Positions 7,705-15,289 of a stretch of 34,919 bases of DNA are shown here, in pieces. The DNA lies in assembly GCA_964520785.1 (NCBI GenBank), contig CAZFQG010000047.1, positions 1 to 34,919 of the forward strand. The letters run 5' to 3'. The notes beneath the pieces were generated by a model. It was not told the DNA's origin. It saw only the letters and a list, made by a program, of their open reading frames with translations, and searched no databases. The first letter of the stretch is position 1. Every line of letters begins with the position of its first letter. Position numbers and translations under genes: made by a program. Source of the stretch: CAZFQG01 sp964520785. Lineage in GTDB: Bacteria; Planctomycetota; Planctomycetia; Pirellulales; Thermoguttaceae.

Positions 7705-9438
7705 CGTCCGTCGCTCATTTCTCATGCGGAAGATCAATAGACCCATTAGCGTCAGAACCCCGATCGCGTTCGGTTCGGGAACCGCGGCGGCGGACGCGGT
7801 CCTCCCCCAATTGCCACGGATAATGTCTAAGTCAGCGCTGCCTACGGTGCCGTCGCCGGAAGCATCGCCGACCTCAAGGTCACCAGGAATCACGGTCGCT
7901 CCCCAGTAAGATCGAACGATATCCAGATCCGCGCTTCCGACCATGCCATCCCCGTTGAGATCGCCCGGAAGGCGCGTCTCCTCCATCTGGTAGGCGCCGA
8001 TATTCGGCGGCCCGGTCCACGGTCGGCCGAGGATGTCCGTCGCCGGCATGTGCGCCGGATTCGCCGCGTCGATGGCCGGACTGCCAGGCGGCAACTTCGC
8101 GTAGGTCTCCACCATGCGGCGGAATTCGCCTTCGATGGTCGTCTCACCCGAAAGGAACGTCGCCGAATCCGGGTCCCACCGGGCGATCGTGAGTCCCTCG
8201 GGATTCGGTATTTTCGGATACGCGAACACGCCCGCCGGATCGTCGACGGCGGGATCGAACAATCGCCAGCCGTCGGCATCATGCAGCTCTTGGCCACCGT
8301 TGTAATACAGGTTATTGAGAAACTCCAAGCCTTGCACCGACTCCGGATCGCCGTCGGAAAAATCACTGATCCTTCCGGTCGAGTCGGAGAAAATGTTGTT
8401 GTAGAAGGCGATATTCTCCATGTCCGGGTTCGAACCTATCTTGACCAGTTGCATTCCGTAGGCGCCTCCACCGTACTTGATCTGACCGATCACCGTGTTT
8501 GCGCGGAACGTCGCATTCTTGACGCCGCCCTTGACCATGAATGCGCCGACCATGTAGCTTTCGGGAGTGAAAAGCATCAGGTTGTTCTCGACCAGGACGT
8601 CCTGCGCTTCGAAGAACGGCTTGCCGTCCTCTCCGATGAGTACGTAAGACTGGTCCGCCTTCCCTTGGTAATTATGAAAGACGTTTCGCGATATGGTTAT
8701 TCGCTCCGTATAATCCGTCAGGGTGTTGGAAGAGTTCTTGACCACGATGAACGCGCCGTTCGCGTCGTTGTTCTGCCGTCCGGACCCTTCGAGGTCCATG
8801 AGGAAGATATTGCCGTCCAGGGTAATATCCTTGACGGTATTGATATCGAACAACTGGTAACTTCCGGTCGCCGAGTCCGCGTTATAGACAAGACATCCAC
8901 GAAAGGTGATGTCGTGGGCCTGGTCGTTGATCTTTACGAGATCGTTGCGGTAACTGTCATGAATGATGCAGTTCTCGAAAGTCAGGTGGTGCGCACCGGG
9001 CGTGCTGACGTGCATGACGTACTCGCTTCCGGTGGAACCGGATCCGAAGAACTCCAGTCCGGACAGGTGGACGTTCGAAGCGGAATAGAGTTGGAGCGCT
9101 CGCGTGCTTGTCTGTGGACTTTGAAACCGTGCCGCATAGGGATTTTCGGCCTGGACATAAGTCGTTTGCGTGAAAGCCCGGCCGATCGACTGGGTTCCCA
9201 CATAGAGTCCGTCTTTGACCAGCAACGTCGACCCGTCGTCGGGCATGCGGTTCGTCGCGTGGCGCAAGGTGGCCCAAGGGCTGTCCGCCGAGCCATCCCC
9301 GGCCGCGTCGCTACCGTCGGGAGCGATGTAATAGATTCCGCCACCGGCCGCGGAGGTGGGCTCAAGGTGCGTGAGAATCATCAGCGCGGTGCCGGCAAGA
9401 AACAGCCGACCCCCAAAGTAACGAATTGTGGAAAGCAT
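7693..9438 (-). CDS. Secreted right-handed beta-helix protein with dockerin-like repeats and PEP-CTERM tail
   Basis: 581 residues from the ATG at 9438, which has an ideal AGAGAGG site 5 bases upstream. A longer TTG start would put 16 residues before the signal peptide. After the signal peptide (about 1-31) comes IYYIAPDGSDAAGDGSADSP, typical of pectate-lyase-like beta-helix proteins. Repeats with NVHLSGLEFFG, HLTFENCIIHDS, DITFRGCLVYNA and ITLDGNIFL continue to about residue 400. Residues 490-545 hold two calcium-loop repeats (GDLNGDGMVGSADLD and GDASGDGTVGSADLD) of the dockerin type I kind. VPEPNAIGVLTLMG plus a basic tail (RMRNERR) from residue 553 is a PEP-CTERM signal, so an exosortase should process it at the membrane. 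Polysaccharide binding or lyase activity is likely, but no catalytic residues were identified. Confidence 0.88.
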   Translation of the reverse strand: MLSTIRYFGGRLFLAGTALMILTHLEPTSAAGGGIYYIAPDGSDAAGDGSADSPWATLRHATNRMPDDGSTLLVKDGLYVGTQSIGRAFTQTTYVQAENPYAARFQSPQTSTRALQLYSASNVHLSGLEFFGSGSTGSEYVMHVSTPGAHHLTFENCIIHDSYRNDLVKINDQAHDITFRGCLVYNADSATGSYQLFDINTVKDITLDGNIFLMDLEGSGRQNNDANGAFIVVKNSSNTLTDYTERITISRNVFHNYQGKADQSYVLIGEDGKPFFEAQDVLVENNLMLFTPESYMVGAFMVKGGVKNATFRANTVIGQIKYGGGAYGMQLVKIGSNPDMENIAFYNNIFSDSTGRISDFSDGDPESVQGLEFLNNLYYNGGQELHDADGWRLFDPAVDDPAGVFAYPKIPNPEGLTIARWDPDSATFLSGETTIEGEFRRMVETYAKLPPGSPAIDAANPAHMPATDILGRPWTGPPNIGAYQMEETRLPGDLNGDGMVGSADLDIVRSYWGATVIPGDLEVGDASGDGTVGSADLDIIRGNWGRTASAAAVPEPNAIGVLTLMGLLIFRMRNERRTRMA

Positions 9439-10119
9439 GGGGACCTCTCTTTGTTTTTGAGGGGAGGACGCAAGTAACGGATTCAAGGGTTCCAGAACAA
9501 CAGACCGGCCGCCACGGAAGCCCTGGCTTGGACGTCCGTATGGCCATAAGCAGCTCTGAGTCTACTCAGAAGGAACGAACTTTGCAATCATGAACAATCG
9601 ATAAAAACGAAGGATCCATTCGAAAGTTCCGGTGGCCATCGCCACTCTATCCGGGGGGTTCCAACCAGGTGGTTATACGGCCGCCCGGAGTGGATTCGCT
9701 TTATCGGTCGGCACTTGGCGAGGCGGGCGAATTCGCGCCCGTTCAGCGGGTCGTCATCAGGGGATTACGGCGGGCCGATTTGGATTCGCCCCGCTTCAAA
9801 GAAAAGAAAAAGGAAATTTCTATAACTCTCTCATTACCAACCAGGGTTGCTCGTCATGGATGGATACCCCTTCTTATGAGTGGTTCTTACCTGAGATTCG
9901 CCAACAGAGGAGGGTGAGCGCGCGTCTTTTTTGGCCAAGAATTCTGCCCTAGTTTTCCTAAATCACCCAGAATAACTTTTCCGAAAAACTTTTCCGTTTG
10001 GGCTGCAAGAAAGCGCCGTTACCGGCCTATTGGGCAGTGAGAGAATTGCCTGCCAGGTTTTCCCTGGGGGTGTTTAATAATTGAGCGAACAGCTTTTTGC
10101 AAATAGGAGGAGCCCTACC
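9439..10119. other. Intergenic region between divergent PEP-CTERM genes
   Basis: No ORF here looks coding. Apart from the minus-strand promoter and palindrome at 9556-9587, the only structure I see is a pair of direct repeats AACTTTTCCG (9974-9983 and 9987-9996) with a 13-base period, about 125 bases before the next gene. No clear plus-strand promoter was found. Confidence 0.5.
9559..9587 (-). promoter_or_regulatory. Predicted promoter of the beta-helix gene, overlapped by a palindrome
   Basis: On the minus strand TTGCAA (9582-9587) and TAGACT (9559-9564) are 17 bases apart. The near-perfect palindrome CTGAGT-CT-ACTCAG (9556-9569) covers the -10 box and is a candidate repressor site. The predicted start lies near 9552, about 114 bases before the ATG. 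Confidence 0.4.
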
Positions 10120-10992
10120 GTGAAACGATTTCGGAGATTTCAACTACTTCTCGCTGCCGTCGTCCTACCATTGGTCGCTGGTGCGACCGCCGATGCGGAC
10201 CCCGTATTCCCCCCCGGATGGGAGGTTTATAGTGTTCCCGCCGAGGCGGATTCTTATATCCACAACGGAGATTTGAGTGATGAGAACTTCGGGGGCGCTG
10301 CGCTTTTGATGGGAAAATGGTTTGTTAATGATGTCGCGTATTCCCGAAAAGCGTACATTCGGTTCGACGTGCGGACGGAGGTTTTTCCGATTCCCAATGA
10401 GTTCTTTCAACTCACGTTGAATGTCGTGGATTCCGGCACAGGGGGGTTCACTGCGGCCGGTAACAACCACACCTGGGAGTTCGGCGTTTACGGGTTCTAT
10501 GGAACCGGCAACGAGTGGAGTGAGGAATTCGATGGGGTTTACGATGATGAAGATCCTACCACTGGAATCACCTGGAACAATGCCCCTTTTAACGTTGTTG
10601 GGAGTGGTTCCGCAATGGTTGAGAGTCCTGAGGAAGGCGACGGATACGGATACGACGGGGCGGTTCCGCTTGGCACCTTTGACATTGTGGGGAAGGGCAT
10701 AGGCAATGTGATCGCATTCCGAAGTCAAGCGTTGAATGACTTTATCAATGCCACGCCAGAGACGGAGCAGTACCTCAATTTCGTGATCACGCGGAACACC
10801 CGGGAGTTCGGCGGACAGGATTACGTTCATGCGTTTGCGTCCCGCGAGTACGATAATAAGGGGACTGAGTATAATAAAGATGGTTATCTGGTCGAGGGGC
10901 CTTTCCTGTCCTCGATCCCCGAGCCCGCCACGGCGATGATTTGGGCCGTGTTGGGTTTGCTCTGTGTCGTCGGCCAGTGGCGATGGAGATAG
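10120..10992 (+). CDS. Secreted DNRLRE-like domain protein with PEP-CTERM tail
   Basis: 290 residues. The start is the GTG at 10120, set by a full AGGAGG (10105-10110) with a 9-base spacer. Earlier in-frame TTG codons lack this. The signal peptide is KRFRRFQLLLAAVVLPLVAG, cleaved near ADA. Residues about 33-90 (ADSYIHNGDLSDENFGG, LLMGKWFVN, RKAYIRFDV) match the start of the DNRLRE / carbohydrate-binding-like beta-sandwich, a non-catalytic surface domain. The C-terminus SIPEPATAMIWAVLG plus QWRWR is a PEP-CTERM sorting signal. The protein is therefore predicted to be an exosortase substrate with an adhesive or carbohydrate-binding role. It is a single-gene transcript, closed by a very strong terminator at 11029. 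Codon use is visibly less GC-rich than in its neighbours. Confidence 0.8.
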   Translation: MKRFRRFQLLLAAVVLPLVAGATADADPVFPPGWEVYSVPAEADSYIHNGDLSDENFGGAALLMGKWFVNDVAYSRKAYIRFDVRTEVFPIPNEFFQLTLNVVDSGTGGFTAAGNNHTWEFGVYGFYGTGNEWSEEFDGVYDDEDPTTGITWNNAPFNVVGSGSAMVESPEEGDGYGYDGAVPLGTFDIVGKGIGNVIAFRSQALNDFINATPETEQYLNFVITRNTREFGGQDYVHAFASREYDNKGTEYNKDGYLVEGPFLSSIPEPATAMIWAVLGLLCVVGQWRWR

Positions 10993-11028
10993 TCCGCACA
11001 TCTTGATTTGCCCGTTTAGAGATATTCG

Positions 11029-11066
11029 AAAACGGGACCATCTTTGTGGATGGTCCCGTTTTCTTT
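11029..11066 (+). terminator. Strong intrinsic terminator
   Basis: AAAACGGGACCATC (11029-11042) pairs perfectly with GATGGTCCCGTTTT (11049-11062) over 14 bp around the loop TTTGTG. The T-rich arm continues as CTTTT. The A-rich 5' arm makes it usable in both directions. Confidence 0.9.
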
Positions 11067-11331
11067 TATGCCAATGTTAGCGTCGTCGCGAGGTGCGAGG
11101 GGTTCCTCGCTGCGTCAAGGGCAGGCAGTGGGAAAATGGCAGGGTCTTCTGAAACGGCTTGCGCATTCACGGCAGTTCGTTTTCTCCGATGAAATTCTTG
11201 GGAGTTTTCGCTACAATGGGGCGTTTTGGACGCCGCATCCATTCGCCGGCTACCCTTTGCGAGCAAAGAACGCCACTTGTGGGCTATTGTATAATACCCT
11301 TTGTATGTATATCCTTTTGTAGCGAAGTCCT
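11067..11331 (+). promoter_or_regulatory. argS upstream region with candidate -10 box
   Basis: A perfect TATAAT lies at 11290-11295, 36 bases before the argS ATG, with no good -35. Nothing else was recognised between the terminator and argS; the short ORFs there look random. Confidence 0.35.
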
Positions 11332-13305
11332 ATGCACATTCTCCGTGAAGTTCAAGAACGAATCCGCCCGGCCCTCGCTTGCGTGATTGGAAATACTGAG
11401 GACCTGGAAGAACTCCTTGATATGGTCCGCCAGAGCCAGAACCCCCAGTTCGGCGATTACCAGGCCAATTTCGCCATGTCGCTGGCGAAGCGCGTGGGGA
11501 AGCCGCCGATGCGGATCGCCGAGGAGGTGGTGGCCAAGCTGCGACTCGACGACTTGTGCGAATCGGTCGAGGTCGCGAAGCCGGGGTTCATCAATCTGCG
11601 TCTGCGGGATTCACACCTTAAGGGACGTCTGGCCGCCATGACCCGGGATGAACGGCTGGGGATCGAGCCGGTGGCGGAACCGCGGACCGTGGTTGTCGAC
11701 TATTCCGCCCCGAACGCGGCCAAGCCGATGCACGTCGGGCACATCCGCTCGACGGTGATTGGCGATTCCATCTGCCGGACGCTTCGTTTTCTGGGGCACC
11801 GGGTGATTAGTGACAATCACATCGGCGACTGGGGAACCCAGTTTGGGATGATCATCTACGGCTACCGGCACTTCCTGGACGAGTCGGCCTACCGGGAGCA
11901 ACCGGTCCACGAATTGGCCCGGCTATACCGGTTGGTCCGGCGGCTCATGGACTACCACGAGGCCAAGCAAAGCCTCCCGGAGGCTCGGGCGGAGGTCGCC
12001 AGACAAGAGGAATTCCTCGCGCGCGCGAAAGCCGCCGGCGGCGACAAGCCCGACAAGAAAGCGCGGAAGAATCTCGGCGCGATCCAGAAGCGGCTGGAGG
12101 AAGCGGTCGAGGCGGTGGCGTCGAAGGAGAAGACGGTTTCCGCCGTCGAGGCGGACGCCGAGCTTAAGTCGCTGGCGGAGGCCCACTGCGGCGTAGGCGA
12201 GGCGGTCCTGCGGGAAACGGCGAAGCTCCACGCGCAGGACGGGGAGAATCTCCGGTTGTGGAAGGAGTTTCTCCCGGCCTGCGAGGACGAGATGGACCGG
12301 GTCTACCGGCGGCTCGGGGTCTCGTTCGATCACACGTTGGGCGAGAGTTTCTACAACGACCGGCTTGGCGCGATCGTCGAGGAGCTTGAGGAAAAGGGGG
12401 TGGCAAGGGAGAGCGAAGGGGCCATCTGCGTATTCTTTGACGGAGAGGAAGCCCCGATGCTCATCCGGAAACGCGACGGCGCGTTCCTCTACGCAACGAC
12501 CGACCTGGCGACGATCCGCTACCGGATGGAGGAATGGAGTCCGGACGCGATTCTTTACGTCGTGGATCACCGGCAGAGTATGCATTTCCGGCATCTCTTC
12601 GCCGCCGCCCGACTGATGGGTTACGAGGACGTCGATTTGCGGCACATTGTTTTCGGCACCGTCCTCGGCTCGGATGGAAGACCCTTCAAGACGCGGGCCG
12701 GCGACACGGTCGGGCTGGAAGGCCTGCTCGACGAGGCGGTACGCCGCGCCTCCGAAATCGTCGCGGAAAACGACGACGCCAAGCCGGCCGGCGGAGAACT
12801 CTCCGCGGAGGAGCGAGCCACGATCGCCGAGCGTGTCGGCATCGCCGCGCTCAAGTATGCCGACCTCTCTCAGAACCGCGACAGCGATTACGTATTCAGT
12901 TACGACAAGATGCTCGCCATGAACGGCAACACGGCGACCTACATGCAATATGCCTACGCCCGGGTGCGGAGCATCTTCAACCGGGGCGGGTTCGATCCGG
13001 AGGCACTCCATGCGTCCGGGGCCGAACTGGTCCTGGAAACCGACGCCGAGCGCGCGCTGGCCCTCGAAATCCTCCGCTTCGGCGAGGCGATTGAACTGGC
13101 CGTGGCCGACTACCGCCCCAACATCCTCACCGCGTACCTGTTCGAATTGGCAAACCGCTACTCCCGGTTTTTCGACCAGTGTCCCGTCCTCAAGGCGGAG
13201 ACGAACGCGCTGCGCGACAGCCGCCTCCTGCTGTGCGACCTGACCGCGCGGACGATCCGCAAAGGGCTGGAGTTGCTGGGAATCGAGGTGGTCGAACGGA
13301 TGTAG
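11332..13305 (+). CDS. argS: Arginyl-tRNA synthetase
   Basis: 657 residues; charges tRNA-Arg with arginine in the cytoplasm. Residues 1-105 are the ArgRS-specific N-terminal domain. The class I HIGH motif is HVGH (134-137) in SAPNAAKPMHVGHIRST. K131, just before it, is the lysine held to replace the missing KMSK lysine in most ArgRS. GDWGTQFG follows near 172. At the KMSKS position the protein has GRPFKTRAGDTV, as is usual in this family. The C-terminal DALR anticodon-binding domain covers about 540-657 (NTATYMQYAYARVRSIF leads into it). The enzyme is about 80 residues longer than the E. coli one (577). The excess is mostly a charged, Ala/Glu/Lys-rich, probably coiled-coil insertion at about 203-290. 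The ribosome binding site is weak. It converges with the gene ending at 13322. Confidence 0.97.
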   Translation: MHILREVQERIRPALACVIGNTEDLEELLDMVRQSQNPQFGDYQANFAMSLAKRVGKPPMRIAEEVVAKLRLDDLCESVEVAKPGFINLRLRDSHLKGRLAAMTRDERLGIEPVAEPRTVVVDYSAPNAAKPMHVGHIRSTVIGDSICRTLRFLGHRVISDNHIGDWGTQFGMIIYGYRHFLDESAYREQPVHELARLYRLVRRLMDYHEAKQSLPEARAEVARQEEFLARAKAAGGDKPDKKARKNLGAIQKRLEEAVEAVASKEKTVSAVEADAELKSLAEAHCGVGEAVLRETAKLHAQDGENLRLWKEFLPACEDEMDRVYRRLGVSFDHTLGESFYNDRLGAIVEELEEKGVARESEGAICVFFDGEEAPMLIRKRDGAFLYATTDLATIRYRMEEWSPDAILYVVDHRQSMHFRHLFAAARLMGYEDVDLRHIVFGTVLGSDGRPFKTRAGDTVGLEGLLDEAVRRASEIVAENDDAKPAGGELSAEERATIAERVGIAALKYADLSQNRDSDYVFSYDKMLAMNGNTATYMQYAYARVRSIFNRGGFDPEALHASGAELVLETDAERALALEILRFGEAIELAVADYRPNILTAYLFELANRYSRFFDQCPVLKAETNALRDSRLLLCDLTARTIRKGLELLGIEVVERM

Positions 13306-13321
13306 TACGCGACAAGGTGCG

Positions 13322-15229
13322 TTACCTTTCGGGGAGGCCTTCTTGGAGTCTGTCGAGGGCACCGGGGGAGAAATCGTCTTCAGCCGGTACGTCGTCTTCA
13401 CCCTCGGGCTTCTCCTTCGCCTTGAAGAGGTTCGCCCTAGTGATCCGGATCTTCTGATAGACCTCGTCGGAGATGATGTAGTACCAGTCGGCGAAGCGGT
13501 CGTTGAGTTCTTCCACCCGTTCCTTCCCCTTCTTGACCTTCTCCTGATACTCGTCTTCCTTGCGTTTGTTTTCCCTTTCGATCCGCTCGCGTTCGGCTTT
13601 GAGGTCCTCTTCCGACATCGGTGGTTCGGCCTCCTCCGCCGGCTGTTCTTCCGCGGGCGCGGCCTCTTCGGCCGGCTTCGTCTCTTCTGGCGGCGATTCC
13701 GCCTCTTCGGTCGGCTGCTCGGCCGGGGTTATCGCTTCGGCGCCATCCGCACCCTCGGCGGGCGCGGCCTCCTCGGCCGGTTCTTCCTCCGCGGGCTGGA
13801 CCTCAACCGGAGCCGGCTCAGTCGGCGTTTCGACCTGGGCCTTTTCTTCCACGGGCTTTTCGACGATCGTCTCTCCCTCCGTCTCCTTCGCCTCTCCGTT
13901 CGGCTCCGTTTCGCCGTTCGTCTCGTCGGCCGGCGCGGGCGCTGACTCGTTCGGTGGGGCGGCTTCCGGCTCGGTCTCCCGCGGGATACCCGGTTTGTCT
14001 AAAGGCAGCGGTTCGAGTTCCGGCTTGGCGATGGCATCCTCGTTGAACTCGGCCATGACGAAGAGATAGCGGTTGAGGCCGGATTCCGGGTCCTTCTCCG
14101 ACTGCTCAGCGTCATCCGCGTCATCCGCGGCGTCCTTCTTCTTGTCATCGACCCCGCCGGTTCCAGCGGCGATTTCGCCGAAGCGGAGGACGTATTCGAC
14201 GCCATCCTTCATCCGGACGCGCATCTCCCCCTCGTTGGAAAACAAGCCCAACTCCTCGCCCAACCGCGCGACGTAGAACCCGCGAGATTGGAGCGACGCC
14301 TGGGCCTCCCGATTCTCCATGAAGCTTTCTTCGGCACGAAGGTCGGCGCTGAGCCCGGCGGGCTTCTTGGCGACGTCGACGATTTCCAGGTCATCGAGCG
14401 CCGTCTTCATCGTGTTGAGTTTCTCGGTGTTCAGTTCCAGGTCTTCCGGCACGGCCTCGGGTACCCACTTTTGTCCGTCGAAGCGGTAATCCTCCGCCAG
14501 TTTCCATCTGGGATCGCCGGTATCGTCGTGGTCGACGACGAAGCGGCCGCGTTGAATGACGCTGCCGTTGAGTTCATCGACCGAGTAGTCAAAAACGTCG
14601 ACACGTTGAATATCGAACGGGCTGAGCTTGAGCAGATCCTCTTCGATCCAGGCCTGGAACCGAGTCGTCAGCTTGCTCGTGTCGACCTCCACGACGTAAA
14701 TCTGGTCCCGGCCCGGTTTGCGGACGTAATGCAGCGAGTCCTGATCGGGGACCGCCTTGCCGATGACCAGCGCCATCAGCTCCTTGCCGTCCCTGCCCCA
14801 CATGGTGACTTTCGTTCCCACGCCGGTATCGCCGGAGCGAAGCGTCTTGGGGTCGGGTTCGACGACTCCGTAAAGGGCCTGGTCGCCGCGGCTGTCGCTT
14901 GCCTGTTCGAGGACGAGGAGGTCGACCATGTCGGCGGCGACGTCGGCCAGTTGATCCTTCGCGTCCGCCGGGTAGTTGTCGTGCGAGGGGATCGACCAAA
15001 GTCCGTCCACCTGTTCGACCTTGAACGGATGGATTTCGCCGGTATCTTCGTCGAACTTCACGATTTCAATTCCGGTCGCCGTCAGAGCGTCGGTGAATTC
15101 GGGAAAGAGTTGCTTCCCGCGGAGATCCTGTTCTTCAATCGGAGCCGACCGGGGCACCGCTAGAAACGTCACCAACGCGGCGGCACACGCCACGGCGACG
15201 AACACGATCGTTTTTGAATTCTCGTTCAT
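13322..15229 (-). CDS. DUF4340-type membrane-anchored protein of a GldFG-like ABC system
   Basis: 635 residues. One membrane helix at 8-24 (VFVAVACAAALVTFLAV) anchors a domain exposed outside the membrane. Residues about 60-330 fit DUF4340: repeated segments such as VEQVDGLWSIPSHDNYPAD, DLLVLEQASD, ALYGVVEPDPKTL and LVIGKAVPDQDSLHYVRK. A low-complexity Glu/Pro/Ala-rich stretch (about 410-545) follows, then a charged helical region (DLKAERERIERENKRKE) and a short C-terminal part on YYIISDEVYQKIRI. DUF4340 genes are regularly found next to GldF/GldG-like ABC genes, as here (60 bases downstream of the fusion gene, same strand). Its exact function is unknown; a periplasmic partner of the transporter is inferred. 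Confidence 0.82.
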   Translation of the reverse strand: MNENSKTIVFVAVACAAALVTFLAVPRSAPIEEQDLRGKQLFPEFTDALTATGIEIVKFDEDTGEIHPFKVEQVDGLWSIPSHDNYPADAKDQLADVAADMVDLLVLEQASDSRGDQALYGVVEPDPKTLRSGDTGVGTKVTMWGRDGKELMALVIGKAVPDQDSLHYVRKPGRDQIYVVEVDTSKLTTRFQAWIEEDLLKLSPFDIQRVDVFDYSVDELNGSVIQRGRFVVDHDDTGDPRWKLAEDYRFDGQKWVPEAVPEDLELNTEKLNTMKTALDDLEIVDVAKKPAGLSADLRAEESFMENREAQASLQSRGFYVARLGEELGLFSNEGEMRVRMKDGVEYVLRFGEIAAGTGGVDDKKKDAADDADDAEQSEKDPESGLNRYLFVMAEFNEDAIAKPELEPLPLDKPGIPRETEPEAAPPNESAPAPADETNGETEPNGEAKETEGETIVEKPVEEKAQVETPTEPAPVEVQPAEEEPAEEAAPAEGADGAEAITPAEQPTEEAESPPEETKPAEEAAPAEEQPAEEAEPPMSEEDLKAERERIERENKRKEDEYQEKVKKGKERVEELNDRFADWYYIISDEVYQKIRITRANLFKAKEKPEGEDDVPAEDDFSPGALDRLQEGLPER

Positions 15230-15289
15230 CGGTCTATATCCCTTTCAAGCGAATCGGGTTGAAACGATCCTTCCTCGGATTTCCCGCTC

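Noticed and set aside
8050..9477. 475-codon frame antisense to the beta-helix gene
   Set aside because: It is a shadow of a well-supported gene; the translation has no signal, domain or start site.
10021..10119. Sigma54 promoter (GG-N10-GC) before the PEP-CTERM gene at 10120
   Set aside because: The GG and GC pairs present are 13-14 bases apart instead of 10.
11923..13401. 492-codon frame antisense to argS
   Set aside because: Long antisense frames arise from GC-rich codon bias; argS on the other strand is certain.
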